From JBAOHV01 sp037045265 (GTDB taxonomy: Bacteria > Actinomycetota > Acidimicrobiia > Acidimicrobiales > Microtrichaceae), in the NCBI GenBank assembly GCA_037045265.1, contig JBAOHV010000025.1, forward strand, positions 1 through 64,000: a stretch of 64,000 bases of DNA, written 5' to 3'. The notes under the pieces are model-generated. The model saw only the letters and a program-made list of their open reading frames with translations. It did not search any database and was not told where the DNA came from. Positions 36,790 to 45,305 of the stretch are shown piece by piece. How positions within the stretch are numbered: position 1 is the stretch's first letter; each line of letters starts with the position of its first letter. A program made the position numbers and the translations under genes.

Positions 36790-37523
36790 TCAGCCGAGCT
36801 CGAGCCAACTCGTATCCGCGGCGGGGCCATCGACGGTGCCGCGGTCAGCTTCAGGGAGTCGATCTGGGCGGTGGCGACGAGGAAGCAGATGCCTCCGCGT
36901 CGAGATGAACCCTGGGCCATGGGTTCCTGCATGTCGAAAGCGGGATCGTTGGAGACGCACGGGGTGTCGGCCGGGGTCACGACCCGGCCGTCGGAGCCGA
37001 CGACGCCCAGGTCCACGCCGTAGAAGGGCGATTCTGCGCTGCGTTCCCCGTCCAGGTAGGTCATCTCCAGGTCGATCAGGACGATGGTCTGCTCGTCGGT
37101 GGGCGAGAGCTCCGGGTTGAGCGGCGCCAACGTCGCCGTGGCCGCAGGGTCCCAGCCGTGCACCATCACCGTCCAGCCGTTGCCGATGGCGACTCGGGTG
37201 CCCGGCGCAGCGGGGTGGTCGGCGGAGGTGGGCGGAGCGGCGTCTCGCAGCTCGGGAACCCGAAGATCAAGTCGGTCGAAGGAACCCGCAGCGGGTCCGG
37301 TACCCCGGCCGAGCAGCAGGATCACCACGGTGGTCGACATGGCCGCGACGGCCAGGACCGCAAGGGTCACCGGGAGCTTGCGGCCGGGCCGACGGTGCTC
37401 GGGATCCGGCGGGGCAGCGCCTGTAGGTCCGGTGGGCGCCGCGGGCTCGCTCAAACCCCGTGCCCGTTCGGCCAACGCGCTCCACGGCGGGATGTCGGTC
37501 GGCCGGTCGGTCACTGACCTCAC
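36790..37523 (-). CDS. DUF4352-type membrane-anchored protein (frameshifted at the end)
   Basis: N-terminal cytoplasmic Pro-rich stretch, one membrane helix (LPVTLAVLAVAAMSTTVVILLLG), then an Ig-like domain: TIVLIDLEMTYLDGE, VGSDGRVVTPADTPCV and a late Cys (GGICFLVA), the telokin-like DUF4352 pattern. In its first frame it would run on through the SGNH gene. A shift near 36820 gives the short ending ADTSWLELG and a stop at 36790, which fits the family. GTG 37523 is the likely start. Confidence 0.65.
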
Positions 37524-37575
37524 GGTAGACGCCGCTCACGGTCCGCGCGGATCGGAGGTCGCGAACGCTGTCGGT

Positions 37576-38691
37576 TCATCCGAGCAGCAGGTCTGTCTCG
37601 TCGGGGTGCAGCTCCGCGAACCGACGCACGTGCGCAAGGTCGCCAGAGCGGATCACCGCGTCCCGCAGCACGACGTCGAGGTGGTGTCCCCGCGCCGACA
37701 GGTACGGAGACTCCGACTGGGGCATCACGGGTCCCCTGTACCGATCGAGGGCCTTGGCCAGGTCCTTGTGGTCGAGAGCATCGAGGATCTCGTCGACGTC
37801 GACGGCGATCGGCCCGCCGAGTCGGTACGGGCGTGACAGGATCAGGTCGTCGAGTCTCTTGCGGATGTGCGACACCTCGGCCTTGAGGGTCGACATGGAG
37901 ACCGCCCGGTCGCCGTAGACGTGGGCGTGGAGCTCGTCGAGGGTCAGTCCGTCGTGCAGCGCGATCGTCGCCAGGATCTCGATCTGGCGGGTGGTGAGCG
38001 GTACCGGGTCGCCGTGGTGGGTCAGCTCCCCCCGACCCGACAGCCGCAGCCGCCACGGCGAGGCCGCCTCTCCGGCATCGAGGCTCAGCTGGGCCTCGGC
38101 GAGCCTTGCCAGCGTTCGCACGGTCGTCAGACCGAGCGCGGAGGTCTTCTCCCAGCTCGAGCTCAGATCGATGACCCCCAGCGGAACCCCGGTCGCCGGG
38201 TCCATCACGGGGGCGGCGTAGCAGACCCAGTCGGTCACGGCGTCACACCAGTGCTCCGACGAGAACACCGTCGCCGGCCGCCCGGCGGTGAGCGCCATGC
38301 CGAGAGCGTTCGTACCGGCGTTCTGTTCGCTCCAGCGGCCACCGGGCACGAAGTTGACCGACTCGCCGATGCGGCTCATCCGGCGGTTTCCGTGCGACCA
38401 CAGGACGGTTCCTTCGGAGTCGGTGATTGCAGCCAGCAGGTCGTCGTGTTCGGTGATGGTGCGGAGCTCGTCCAGAAGGGCGTCGCCGACGCGCCGGATC
38501 CTCGACTCCTGCCACGCGTCCCTCACCACGTCCTCGTCGACGGTGGGGACACGGTCGAGGTGCATCGCCACGTGCGGAGCGCACCGCTGCCAGCTGGCGA
38601 GCACCTCGGGTGCGACTATCCCGTCTGGCCGGTGGGCACCGACCCTGGCTGCCTCCAGCCGACGTCTTCGTTCGCGTAGTTCGTCGTCCAT
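37576..38691 (-). CDS. GAF-domain transcriptional regulator without AAA+ domain
   Basis: 372 residues from ATG 38691. The N-terminus (PEVLASWQRCAPHVAMHLD) and GAF region (SEGTVLWSHGNRRMSRIGESVNFVPG, GTNALG, VCYAAPVMDP) match the sensor half of AcoR/DhaR sigma-54 activators. The AAA+ and Fis parts are replaced by a winged-helix-like segment (about 215-300; PLTTRQIEILATIALH, STLKAEVSHIRKRL). It therefore likely acts with ordinary sigma factors. Divergent from a CoA ligase gene, its possible target. Confidence 0.82.
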   Translation of the reverse strand: MDDELRERRRRLEAARVGAHRPDGIVAPEVLASWQRCAPHVAMHLDRVPTVDEDVVRDAWQESRIRRVGDALLDELRTITEHDDLLAAITDSEGTVLWSHGNRRMSRIGESVNFVPGGRWSEQNAGTNALGMALTAGRPATVFSSEHWCDAVTDWVCYAAPVMDPATGVPLGVIDLSSSWEKTSALGLTTVRTLARLAEAQLSLDAGEAASPWRLRLSGRGELTHHGDPVPLTTRQIEILATIALHDGLTLDELHAHVYGDRAVSMSTLKAEVSHIRKRLDDLILSRPYRLGGPIAVDVDEILDALDHKDLAKALDRYRGPVMPQSESPYLSARGHHLDVVLRDAVIRSGDLAHVRRFAELHPDETDLLLG

Positions 38692-38943
38692 CCCGACGAC
38701 CAACCTTTCCCCAACCCTGTCTCCTCCATCATGCAACAGGACCACCGATGTCGACAGGGACTTCACCCGGTTCCTGTGGTCCGGTCGGTCAGACCCTCCA
38801 CCCATCCCTCCATCCCAATCAGGGCGGTCGGCGACGGCGAGGCGCTCAGCGTCTCGCCGTCGATCGGCGTCCCGGGTCGGCTTGGGGCGGGACTTCGGCC
38901 GAGGTCCTTGACGACCTCCGGCGGTGATGGGAGCGTTCGGCTC

Positions 38944-40506
38944 ATGATCCACACGAGCCCGCTGCCCGAAGTCGAGATCCCCGAGGTATCCCTTCCGGTC
39001 CACGTGCTTGCCAGGGCGGTGGAGCTCGGCGACAAGCCGGCGCTGATCGACGGTCCGACGGGTCGAACGATCACCTATTCGCAGCTGGCTGACCTGTGCG
39101 CCCGCTTCGCCGGCGGCCTACAGGCCCGCGGGTTCGGCAAGGGCGACGTGCTGGCCATCATGGCTCCGAACCTGCCGGAGTATGCGATCCTCTTCCACGG
39201 CGCGGCCCTCTCCGGTGGCACCGTCACCACTGTCAACCCGACCTACACCGCCACAGAGGTGCACCATCAGCTGACCGACTCCGGTGCATCGCTGCTCGTG
39301 ACCATCCCGATGTTCCTCGGGGTGGCGACCGAAGGTGCGCAGGAGACCGGGGTGGAGCAGATCTACCTGCTGGGCGAAGCTGCCGACGGCGCCGCATCGG
39401 TGTTCGATCTCCTCGGCGACCCGATCGCCGCGCCCGCGGAGGTGCACCCACTGGACGACGTCGTGGTCCTGCCCTACTCGTCGGGCACGACCGGGCTGTC
39501 GAAGGGTGTGATGCTCACCCACCACAACCTGGTGGCCAACGTCGAGCAGATCCTCGCCGCTTCGGATCTGAACCAGGGCGACGTCGTCATGGCGGTGCTG
39601 CCGTTCTTCCACATCTACGGCATGGAGGTCCTGATGAACGCGGCTCTGCGCGCCGGGGCGACCATCGTCACCATGCCCCGCTTCGACCTGGAGCAGTTCC
39701 TGCAACTGCACCAGGAGCACAGGGTCACCAGGTCCTTCGTCGCTCCTCCGATCGTCGTGGCGCTGGCCAAGCACCCGTTGGTGGATCAGTACGACATGTC
39801 GAGCGTCGAGCAGTTCTTCTCGGGTGCCGCGCCGCTGTCAGCGGAGCTGGCCCTCGAGGCAGCCGGGCGCCTGGGTGCCGAGGTCGTGCAGGGCTACGGG
39901 ATGACCGAGATGTCACCCGTCTCGCACATGACGCTCAAGGGCGGCTTCAAGCCCGGTTCGGTGGGTGTCACCGCTCCGAGCACCGAGACGATGATCGTCG
40001 ACCCAGCGACGGGCGAGTCGCTAGGGGTGGATGCCGACGGCGAGGTGTGGGTCAGGGGTCCCCAGGTGATGAAGGGGTATCTCAACAACGCTGCGGCGAC
40101 CGAGGCGACGCTCGACGCGGACGGGTGGCTCCACACCGGCGACATCGGCCACATCGACTCGGACGGACATCTCTACGTGGTCGACCGGCTCAAGGAGCTC
40201 ATCAAGTTCAAGGGGTTCCAGGTCCCCCCGGCGGAGCTAGAGGCCTTGCTGCTTACCCACCCTGCTGTGGCGGACTCGGCGGTGATCGGTCTGCCCGACG
40301 TCGATGCGGGCGAGATCCCGGTCGGCTACGTGGTGCTCAAGCCTGGAGCCGACACCACAGCCGAAGAGATCCAGGAGTTCGTGGCAGGCAAGGTCGCCAC
40401 GTACAAGCAGATCCGGGTGCTCCACCTGGTCGACGAGATCCCCAAGTCTGCGTCCGGCAAGATCCTGCGCCGCGTGCTGCGCGACCAGGCCGAACAGGCC
40501 GGCTGA
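38944..40506 (+). CDS. AMP-forming CoA ligase, 4-coumarate-CoA ligase-like
   Basis: 520 residues from ATG 38944, intact. A-motifs: PYSSGTTGLSKGVMLTHHNL (P-loop), YGMTEMSP, GWLHTGDIGHID, DRLKELIKFKGFQVPPAELE and the catalytic Lys in PKSASGKILRR. The KFKGFQVPPAELE and PKSASGKILRR wording is that of the 4CL/luciferase subgroup, which activates aromatic or medium-chain acids. Separated by 252 bases from the divergent GAF regulator. Confidence 0.92.
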   Translation: MIHTSPLPEVEIPEVSLPVHVLARAVELGDKPALIDGPTGRTITYSQLADLCARFAGGLQARGFGKGDVLAIMAPNLPEYAILFHGAALSGGTVTTVNPTYTATEVHHQLTDSGASLLVTIPMFLGVATEGAQETGVEQIYLLGEAADGAASVFDLLGDPIAAPAEVHPLDDVVVLPYSSGTTGLSKGVMLTHHNLVANVEQILAASDLNQGDVVMAVLPFFHIYGMEVLMNAALRAGATIVTMPRFDLEQFLQLHQEHRVTRSFVAPPIVVALAKHPLVDQYDMSSVEQFFSGAAPLSAELALEAAGRLGAEVVQGYGMTEMSPVSHMTLKGGFKPGSVGVTAPSTETMIVDPATGESLGVDADGEVWVRGPQVMKGYLNNAAATEATLDADGWLHTGDIGHIDSDGHLYVVDRLKELIKFKGFQVPPAELEALLLTHPAVADSAVIGLPDVDAGEIPVGYVVLKPGADTTAEEIQEFVAGKVATYKQIRVLHLVDEIPKSASGKILRRVLRDQAEQAG

Positions 40507-40640
40507 AGGGCTTTTCGGGTCACCGAATCCAGTCCGCCCGACCCCAGTCCGCCCGAACTTCTCGGTGCGATTGCAGTCAGCCCCTGACAACGATCGCACC
40601 GAGATCGCGGCGAACCCGGATTTCAGGTTCCGGATCCAGC

Positions 40641-40680
40641 GGCGCTGATGGGAATCGAACCCTCGACCGCATGCCTACAA
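40641..40680 (-). repeat. tRNA 3'-end-like fragment, probable relic attachment site
   Basis: On the minus strand the segment reads like the 3' half of a tRNA from the anticodon loop onward (TTGTAGG, then GGTTCGATTCCCATCAGCG), but no 5' half follows. It resembles the tRNA-Ala 3' end at 54426 and 45958. It is followed on the + strand by an arm sequence shared with the intact integrative element, so it may be an old attachment site. Confidence 0.55.
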
Positions 40681-40704
40681 CGGAGTGCGCTGCGGTCCCG
40701 AGGC

Positions 40705-40780
40705 GTCCCGAGGAGTTTGGCCCCCTCTGGGCCCCGAGGGGGCCAAGCCGGTGGTTCCTGTCACGTGAGCGTCGGCGGTC
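40705..40780. repeat. Arm sequence A, similar to 46097-46174
   Basis: Both copies share GTCCCGAGG, a GTTTGGCCCCC tract, AAGCCGGTGGT, CCTGTCACG and CGTCGGCGGTC in the same order and spacing. The shared block begins 25 (A) or 83 (B) bases right of a tRNA-like attachment sequence. Confidence 0.7.
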
Positions 40781-40794
40781 TCTAGGCTGCTCCC

Positions 40795-40967
40795 ATGTCG
40801 TTGACCGTCGATCTGCCCGAGGATGTGATGCGCCGCCTCGAGGCGGTGGCCTTCCTTCGACGGAACCGTGTGGAGTGGGTCGCGCCGAGCACCGATGACG
40901 CGGTGCCGACGATCCCGTGCTGTTCGACGCTGGCACTCCGATCGGTGAGGCACTTGTGCGGGAATAG
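40795..40967 (+). CDS. Ribbon-helix-helix antitoxin-like short gene (frameshifted)
   Basis: ATG 40795 encodes MSLTVDLPEDVMRRLEAVA, the usual N-terminus of RHH antitoxins. The middle is unlike the family, and the C-terminus appears in another frame as DDPVLFDAGTPIGEALVRE ending at 40967. No toxin gene follows; the next gene is an unrelated lipoprotein. An orphan or decayed antitoxin. Confidence 0.45.
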
Positions 40968-40980
40968 AGGGGGTTTGACC

Positions 40981-41355
40981 ATGAAGATCGCAGCGGTGCT
41001 GGGAGCCGCAATCCTGATCGGTTCGCTGGCCGGGTGCACACAGCCGCCGGCCGGTGCCCCCGCCTTGGGCTGCTACGACGACCCGACCGAGCCGTACAGC
41101 ACGTGGGACATCCGACTGACAGCGCCTCTCGGAACCGTCGGGAACGCTGAGATGCTGTACGGCTCGTCCGATGGCTCCTGCAGCGGGGACGTGAGCTTCA
41201 GATACATCGGGACGATCGTCCGCGGGGACAACGCGGCCGCTGCTTGCGACGAGGCTGTAGGCCCAGAGGGCTGGGCCGAGGAGATCGACCTAGCGGTATT
41301 CACCAGACCGGCGAGTCTCGCTGGCTATTGGATGTGCATGCCGGCAATCACCTGA
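40981..41355 (+). CDS. Small cysteine-containing lipoprotein, unknown function
   Basis: 124 residues from ATG 40981. A clear lipoprotein signal (AAILIGSLAGC) is followed by a short secreted domain with four cysteines (LGCYDD, GSCSGD, AACDE, WMCMP), which could form two disulfides. No known family. It lies 13 bases after the antitoxin-like gene. Confidence 0.6.
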   Translation: MKIAAVLGAAILIGSLAGCTQPPAGAPALGCYDDPTEPYSTWDIRLTAPLGTVGNAEMLYGSSDGSCSGDVSFRYIGTIVRGDNAAAACDEAVGPEGWAEEIDLAVFTRPASLAGYWMCMPAIT

Positions 41356-41613
41356 CCCCAACCGCCGGCTTGCGGCGGGTGACGGCCGAGCGGGTCTGGC
41401 CGCGCCACGATTCCTCTCGCTGTGAGGGCTGACTGTGCATGAGGCTGCCAGCGCCTGATCCTGCATGCCCCGAACGCCGGGTGACCGTCCGGGAGGGCTG
41501 GCCAGAGCTGATGGCCGGCACTCTGTCACTCGTCTCGAGCCAGTCCTTCGAGACGTTCCGAGCGGAGCAGCAAGCGGGCTGTCTGCGGCTATGAAGTTCC
41601 TGAGGTGACTCCG

Positions 41614-41886
41614 ATGCCCCGATCGATCCAAGAGATCCTCGACCACGCCGAGGAGATTGCTCAGCGGTTCGAGAACTACGAGCCCTCCGATGGCGATGAG
41701 CGCCCGGTCGAGGAGTACATGCTCGAACGAGCGGCGCTCGACCGCGCTCGCAGCGAGCGTCAGGTCATCGACGCGGTGATCGCCGCGCGTACAGCGGGGG
41801 CGTCGTGGCAGAGGATCGGCAGCCTCCTGGGCACATCTGCGCAGGCGGCTCAGCAGCGCTACGCCTCGGCGGTCAAGTCCATCTGA
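41614..41886 (+). CDS. Small helix-turn-helix protein
   Basis: 90 residues from ATG 41614. The C-terminus AGASWQRIGSLLGTSAQAAQQRYA is a short helix-turn-helix of the kind found in the antitoxin at 41938 (SWSEIGAMLGVSKQAAQRKYG), preceded by an acidic helical N-terminus. No toxin is next to it. Probably an orphan antitoxin or element regulator. Confidence 0.55.
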   Translation: MPRSIQEILDHAEEIAQRFENYEPSDGDERPVEEYMLERAALDRARSERQVIDAVIAARTAGASWQRIGSLLGTSAQAAQQRYASAVKSI

Positions 41887-41937
41887 GCTTCACTGCCCCA
41901 TACCGCCGACCCAGTGACACGGTTTGAGCCCTTGCGT

Positions 41938-42201
41938 TCAGGCCGGAGTCTTGGTTCCGTACTTGCGCTGTGCTGCCTGCTTCGATACGCCGAGCATGGC
42001 GCCTATCTCGGACCACGACCGGTGAGCGGCCCGGGCAGCTCGGACGGACTCGGCGAGCTTGGAGTCGACCTGGTCTCGCTGCTGGGCGAGTTCGGCGATG
42101 TGGCGCAGTGAGTCCGTGTCGGCTTCGCGGAGGTCTGCTGGCTCGACCGTCTCGGCCCAGGCTTCGAGGGCTGCGGCCCGTTCTGCTCGGCTCTTGGTCA
42201 T
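41938..42201 (-). CDS. Helix-turn-helix antitoxin of a type II TA pair
   Basis: 87 residues from ATG 42201, whose ATGA overlaps the stop of the gene before it. N-terminal helices (SRAERAAALEAWAETVE) and a C-terminal HTH (SWSEIGAMLGVSKQAAQRKYG). Coupled translation with the adjacent small basic protein is the usual TA layout; here the toxin is first. Confidence 0.7.
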   Translation of the reverse strand: MTKSRAERAAALEAWAETVEPADLREADTDSLRHIAELAQQRDQVDSKLAESVRAARAAHRSWSEIGAMLGVSKQAAQRKYGTKTPA

Positions 42202-42506
42202 GGCTTCCACCATCCCGTCAGGAACTTGGGTCGCGCTGGCATCGCGTGGATCACAGCGGTTCCTTGATCGTCATCGACGACGCCGACCTCGAGCGGCCCT
42301 GCAGTGGTTGCAGGTCCGATGTAGATGGTGACGGCCGGGTCGTCTGTCTCGAACGCTCTCCAATGGTTTCGCACTGCGTGCAGCATGTCGTCGTCGGCGA
42401 CACCTTGCTTGCGGGCACTCGCTTCGATGTCCACCGAGGGACAACGGTATCCGGACAACCCCCAGACGTCAACACATGTTGACGGGGTAAGGGGCCCTTG
42501 GATCAC
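42198..42506 (-). CDS. Putative toxin partner of the HTH antitoxin
   Basis: Up to 102 residues; the conserved part is about the last 75 (GVADDDMLHAVRNHWRAFE, TIYIGPATTAGPLEVGVVDDD, VIHAMPARPKFL). This pattern of a small beta protein ending MPARPKFL next to an HTH gene recurs in actinobacteria and resembles RelE/BrnT-like toxins. The start is uncertain, as the N-terminal 25 residues look non-conserved. Confidence 0.6.
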   Translation of the reverse strand: MIQGPLTPSTCVDVWGLSGYRCPSVDIEASARKQGVADDDMLHAVRNHWRAFETDDPAVTIYIGPATTAGPLEVGVVDDDQGTAVIHAMPARPKFLTGWWKP

Positions 42507-42521
42507 CCGTACAACAGCGGC

Positions 42522-42847
42522 TCAGTGACAGTCGACGGCAACCGAGAGTGCGTCGCAGACGGCACGCATGCGTTCGTCGCTCAAGCGTCCGAGCCGGCCG
42601 ACGAGGACGCCAACGGACACGCTCTCGACCGAGTCGAGGTTGACGGCGCACAGTCGCGGGACCGGGTCGACCCGGGCTCGAGCACCACCTCGCTCGGCAG
42701 CCCCCTGATGGTCGTCGTACAGGGGGCGATCAAGGTTCGGCCCAGCCGGGGAATGGCGACATCTCGACTCAACACGACGACGGGTCGGCTGCCGATGTCC
42801 GGCAGCTCGCACCACCAGAGCTCACCGCGCCGGGGATGGTCGGTCAC
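42522..42847 (-). CDS. MazF/PemK-type toxin (frameshifted)
   Basis: From GTG 42847: PRRGELWWCELPDIGSRPVVVLSRD is the MazF N-terminus, and LIAPCTTTIRGLPSEVVLEPG the core strand. Near 42665 the match changes frame to RLCAVNLDSVESV and LGRLSDERMRAVCDAL. MazF proteins are sequence-specific endoribonucleases. The GTGA start overlaps the antitoxin stop. Confidence 0.8.
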
Positions 42848-43080
42848 GACGCGGATGCGGCTGTACGGAACGACGCGAGGTCGCCCCACTCATCGGCATC
42901 GTCGACCGGGAGCTCGTCGTATGCGGCGTAGGCGTTGTCGATCTCTGCCCGCCGATGGTGTGCCAGGAGCGCGTCGAGTGCCCGGTCGAACAGCACAGAG
43001 TCGGAGTATGCACCCGTCACCGCCCGAGCCCTTGTGAGGAGTTCGTCATCGACCGTCGTGCTGACGCGTGTACGAGCCAT
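42844..43080 (-). CDS. Ribbon-helix-helix antitoxin (MazE-like partner)
   Basis: 78 residues from ATG 43080. MARTRVSTTVDDELL starts the RHH DNA-binding strand, and the acidic C-terminus (YDELPVDDADEWGDL) would wrap the toxin. It precedes and overlaps the mazF-type gene. Confidence 0.78.
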   Translation of the reverse strand: MARTRVSTTVDDELLTRARAVTGAYSDSVLFDRALDALLAHHRRAEIDNAYAAYDELPVDDADEWGDLASFRTAASAS

Positions 43081-43358
43081 GCCACGACTATGCCACCACA
43101 CCGTCCTCCCAACAACGCGTCCCGGGGCAGTTGTTGCCCCGAACCGTCCCCGAACGCGGGGTCCGGGTCTGGGCAGGTCAGGTGGGTGAAGCCGACGAGT
43201 TCGACGCACGTGTCGAGGACGCAACTGGTGGAGCGTCGAACGGTGAACGCCGACGAGTCTCGATCAGCTCGTCTTCTCTCCTGGTCCGGATGACGCGCGC
43301 TGGACGGGGCCCGTCGAGACTCGGGACACCGGTGCGGACAAGGCCGGCAGCCTTGTTC

Positions 43359-43697
43359 CTACTCGGCCAGCTCGCCGGAGAGGAGGCCCAGGATGTCTCG
43401 CCGCGCGTGGAGGACCCGCCAGATGTCGACGATCCCGTTGTCGATGTTCTCGTTGTCGGCGCGGTAGAAGACGACGTAGGGGAAGCGCGGTGTGGGCCAG
43501 CTCCGCAGGTCGGGGATCTCGAGCTCGTAGGCGAACCTGAGCGAGCCGATGGGCGGGTGGTCGCCCAACGTACGGATCGCCGCCTCGAGGGAGTCGACGA
43601 AGTCGAGGGCTACGGCCGCGCCAGCTTCGCCGCGGTAGAAGGCGACGGCTTCCTCGACGTCGCGCTGTGCGCCAGCGCGCAGGTGTGCTTGGGTCAC
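43359..43697 (-). CDS. ParE/RelE-type toxin
   Basis: 112 residues, intact. RDVEEAVAFYRGEAGAAVALDFVDSLEAA, PPIGS, RSWPTPRFPYVVFYRAD and VLHARRDI are the consecutive ParE/RelE elements. ParE toxins poison gyrase and RelE toxins cleave mRNA on the ribosome; the ParD partner favours ParE. It follows the antitoxin by 7 bases. Confidence 0.88.
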   Translation of the reverse strand: MTQAHLRAGAQRDVEEAVAFYRGEAGAAVALDFVDSLEAAIRTLGDHPPIGSLRFAYELEIPDLRSWPTPRFPYVVFYRADNENIDNGIVDIWRVLHARRDILGLLSGELAE

Positions 43698-43704
43698 GCC
43701 GGAC

Positions 43705-43938
43705 TCAGCCGGCAGCTCGGGCTTGGTCCCGCAGCGACGCGAAGTACGCAGCGTCCGCGTTGGTGGTCACCGGACCCCTCGCTCCCTCGAGAAGGGCCGC
43801 TCGGAGCTGGCGCCGCTCGTAGTCGCGCCGGATCAGCTCACGCACGTATTCGCTGGTAGACCCGAAGCTACCCTCGTCGACCTGGGTGTCGACGAACGAA
43901 CGAAGCTCGTCGGGCAGCGACACGTTCATCGTGGCCAT
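43705..43938 (-). CDS. ParD-type antitoxin
   Basis: 77 residues from ATG 43938. MATMNVSLPDELRSFVDTQV and YVRELIRRDYERR are the RHH antitoxin signature (ParD/CC2985 type). Directly upstream lies a palindromic operator that would serve autoregulation by the ParDE complex. Confidence 0.88.
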   Translation of the reverse strand: MATMNVSLPDELRSFVDTQVDEGSFGSTSEYVRELIRRDYERRQLRAALLEGARGPVTTNADAAYFASLRDQARAAG

Positions 43939-43954
43939 CCCGACAGGGTACATC

Positions 43955-43973
43955 CTTGGCAAGCTTTGCCAAG
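43955..43973 (-). promoter_or_regulatory. Operator of the parDE-type module
   Basis: CTTGGCAAGCTTTGCCAAG has 8-base exact arms around a 3-base centre and lies 17 bases upstream of the antitoxin start. Confidence 0.65.
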
Positions 43974-44293
43974 TCTGCTGCGCCGCCGGTCTCGGCCCTG
44001 AACCCGACGAACGCCTCGACGAGGTCATCGCCACGATGGAGCGGATCGACTTCGTCCACGTCGAAGAGGCAGAGGCGCACGTCGCCTGGCGCTTCGACCG
44101 GTTGACCTGCTTGCAAAGCAGGATCAACCTATCCAGAGGAAGGGTCCGAAGTCGCAGAACCCCGGGAATGACGGCGGTTCTGGTGACAGCGACGACCGTT
44201 GAGCGACCGGGGTTGCCGATCGAAAAGGGCACGTAGTGCGCACGGCAGGGAGCGGTGAAAGGGCGGCGACTGCCCGGTATCGTTGAAGGCGAG
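43974..44293. other. 320 bases without a recognisable gene
   Basis: Open frames exist on both strands across 43974-44236 but none resembles a known family or has a good ribosome site. A decayed gene is possible. The right end must hold the promoter of the PIN-toxin module. Confidence 0.4.
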
Positions 44294-44458
44294 ATGTCGA
44301 GCGATCCCGCCACCCCCGTTCCGAGGCAGCAGAGCCTTGAGCTTCCCGTCGAGGAGCTCCTTCGGCGCGTCAAGCCGATGCCTCCCCCGGAGGAGTTCGT
44401 GATCGACGATCTCACTCCCGAGGAGGGCGAAGCCTTCCTCGATGCCGTTCGCTCGTGA
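44294..44458 (+). CDS. Short antitoxin of a PIN-toxin pair
   Basis: 54 residues from ATG 44294. SLELPVEELLRRVKPMPPPEEFVIDDLTP is acidic and mostly helical, with no clear DNA-binding domain. Its stop overlaps the GTG of the PIN gene. Called an antitoxin from position and size only. Confidence 0.6.
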   Translation: MSSDPATPVPRQQSLELPVEELLRRVKPMPPPEEFVIDDLTPEEGEAFLDAVRS

Positions 44459-44889
44459 CCGCTCGCAAGTGGCGGGGACCGGCGGTCGTCGACACCGACG
44501 TCTTCAGCTCCGAGCTTGTTCCCGGTTCCGCGCTGGCTGAGCGCTACCGACCACTGACCCTTGGTCGACCGACGTTCATCTCGTTCCAGACTGCGGCGGA
44601 GATCCGCTTCGGTGCGCTGCTACGAGGATGGGGCGAAGCCAGACGACTCCGAATGGAAGCTCGACTCGCGGTGGCCGAGACGGTGGAGTCTGGCTTCGAG
44701 CTGATCGCCGTCTACGCGCAGCTGAAGGTGGACTGCCGCCGAGCCGGGCATCCCCTCGCGCAGAAGATCCACGATGGCGATCGTTGGATCGCAGCGACGG
44801 CGATTCGGCTCGACCTGCCGCTTGTCGCCAACGACCGGATCTTTGGCAACGTTCCTGGGCTCCGTGTGGAGACACTTCGCGACGGGTGA
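44455..44889 (+). CDS. PIN-domain toxin (VapC-like)
   Basis: 144 residues, GTG 44455. The PIN acidic residues are present: VVDTDVFSSEL (first Asp), QTAAEIRFGAL (Glu), HDGDRWIAATAIRLDLPLVANDRIF (Asp pair). VapC toxins are Mg-dependent RNases that cut tRNA or rRNA. Intact gene. Confidence 0.85.
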   Translation: MTARKWRGPAVVDTDVFSSELVPGSALAERYRPLTLGRPTFISFQTAAEIRFGALLRGWGEARRLRMEARLAVAETVESGFELIAVYAQLKVDCRRAGHPLAQKIHDGDRWIAATAIRLDLPLVANDRIFGNVPGLRVETLRDG

Positions 44890-44898
44890 AGGGACACG

Positions 44899-45276
44899 AT
44901 GGCCGACGATCAGAAGCCGAGCGCTACCGACACCAGCATGCCTGTCGTGATCGAGGTCGACTCTGAGCAGTGCGATGACGTCATAGCGACGTTCCTCACG
45001 TGGACTGGCTCTGAATCCGCCGTCCGATGTCTCTTCACGCCGGATGTCCTTCTCGCGGTCGACACGGAAGCGTGTCGCGGGTGGTTGCTTGACGAGGTCT
45101 ATTGGGTGACCTTGTGGATCGACCAGGGCGCGGAAGCTCTTCTCTTGGCGCTGACGGACGACCTTCCGACAGGCTCCTGGCGTCTTACGACCGTCGCCGA
45201 GCCGAACCCACTGGATCTCCTGGCGTCCGTGGTCGAAGGCGGTCACCCGTTGTCTGAGGTTCGGCGCTTGCTCTGA
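44899..45276 (+). CDS. Hypothetical protein next to the PIN toxin
   Basis: 125 residues from ATG 44899, nine bases after the toxin. Acidic, with alternating beta strands and helices (PVVIEVDSEQCDDVIATFL, WLLDEVYWVTLWID, GSWRLTTVAEPNPLDLLA). No known family; may be island cargo or an immunity-like protein. Confidence 0.5.
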   Translation: MADDQKPSATDTSMPVVIEVDSEQCDDVIATFLTWTGSESAVRCLFTPDVLLAVDTEACRGWLLDEVYWVTLWIDQGAEALLLALTDDLPTGSWRLTTVAEPNPLDLLASVVEGGHPLSEVRRLL

Positions 45277-45305
45277 CTCCGGAACCGGCAACACGGCAAG
45301 TCGAC

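Noticed and set aside
35947..36808. SGNH gene starting at 36808
   Set aside because: The 28 extra residues lack a signal peptide and overlap the DUF4352 gene; ATG 36724 gives a proper lipoprotein signal.
40641..40680. A functional tRNA (Thr or Ala)
   Set aside because: No 5' half or acceptor stem partner follows the anticodon-loop-like end, so no cloverleaf can form.
43886..44236. A + strand open frame of 116 codons over the parD promoter
   Set aside because: It overlaps the antitoxin start and operator, has no family resemblance, and its composition looks like a shadow of GC-rich DNA.
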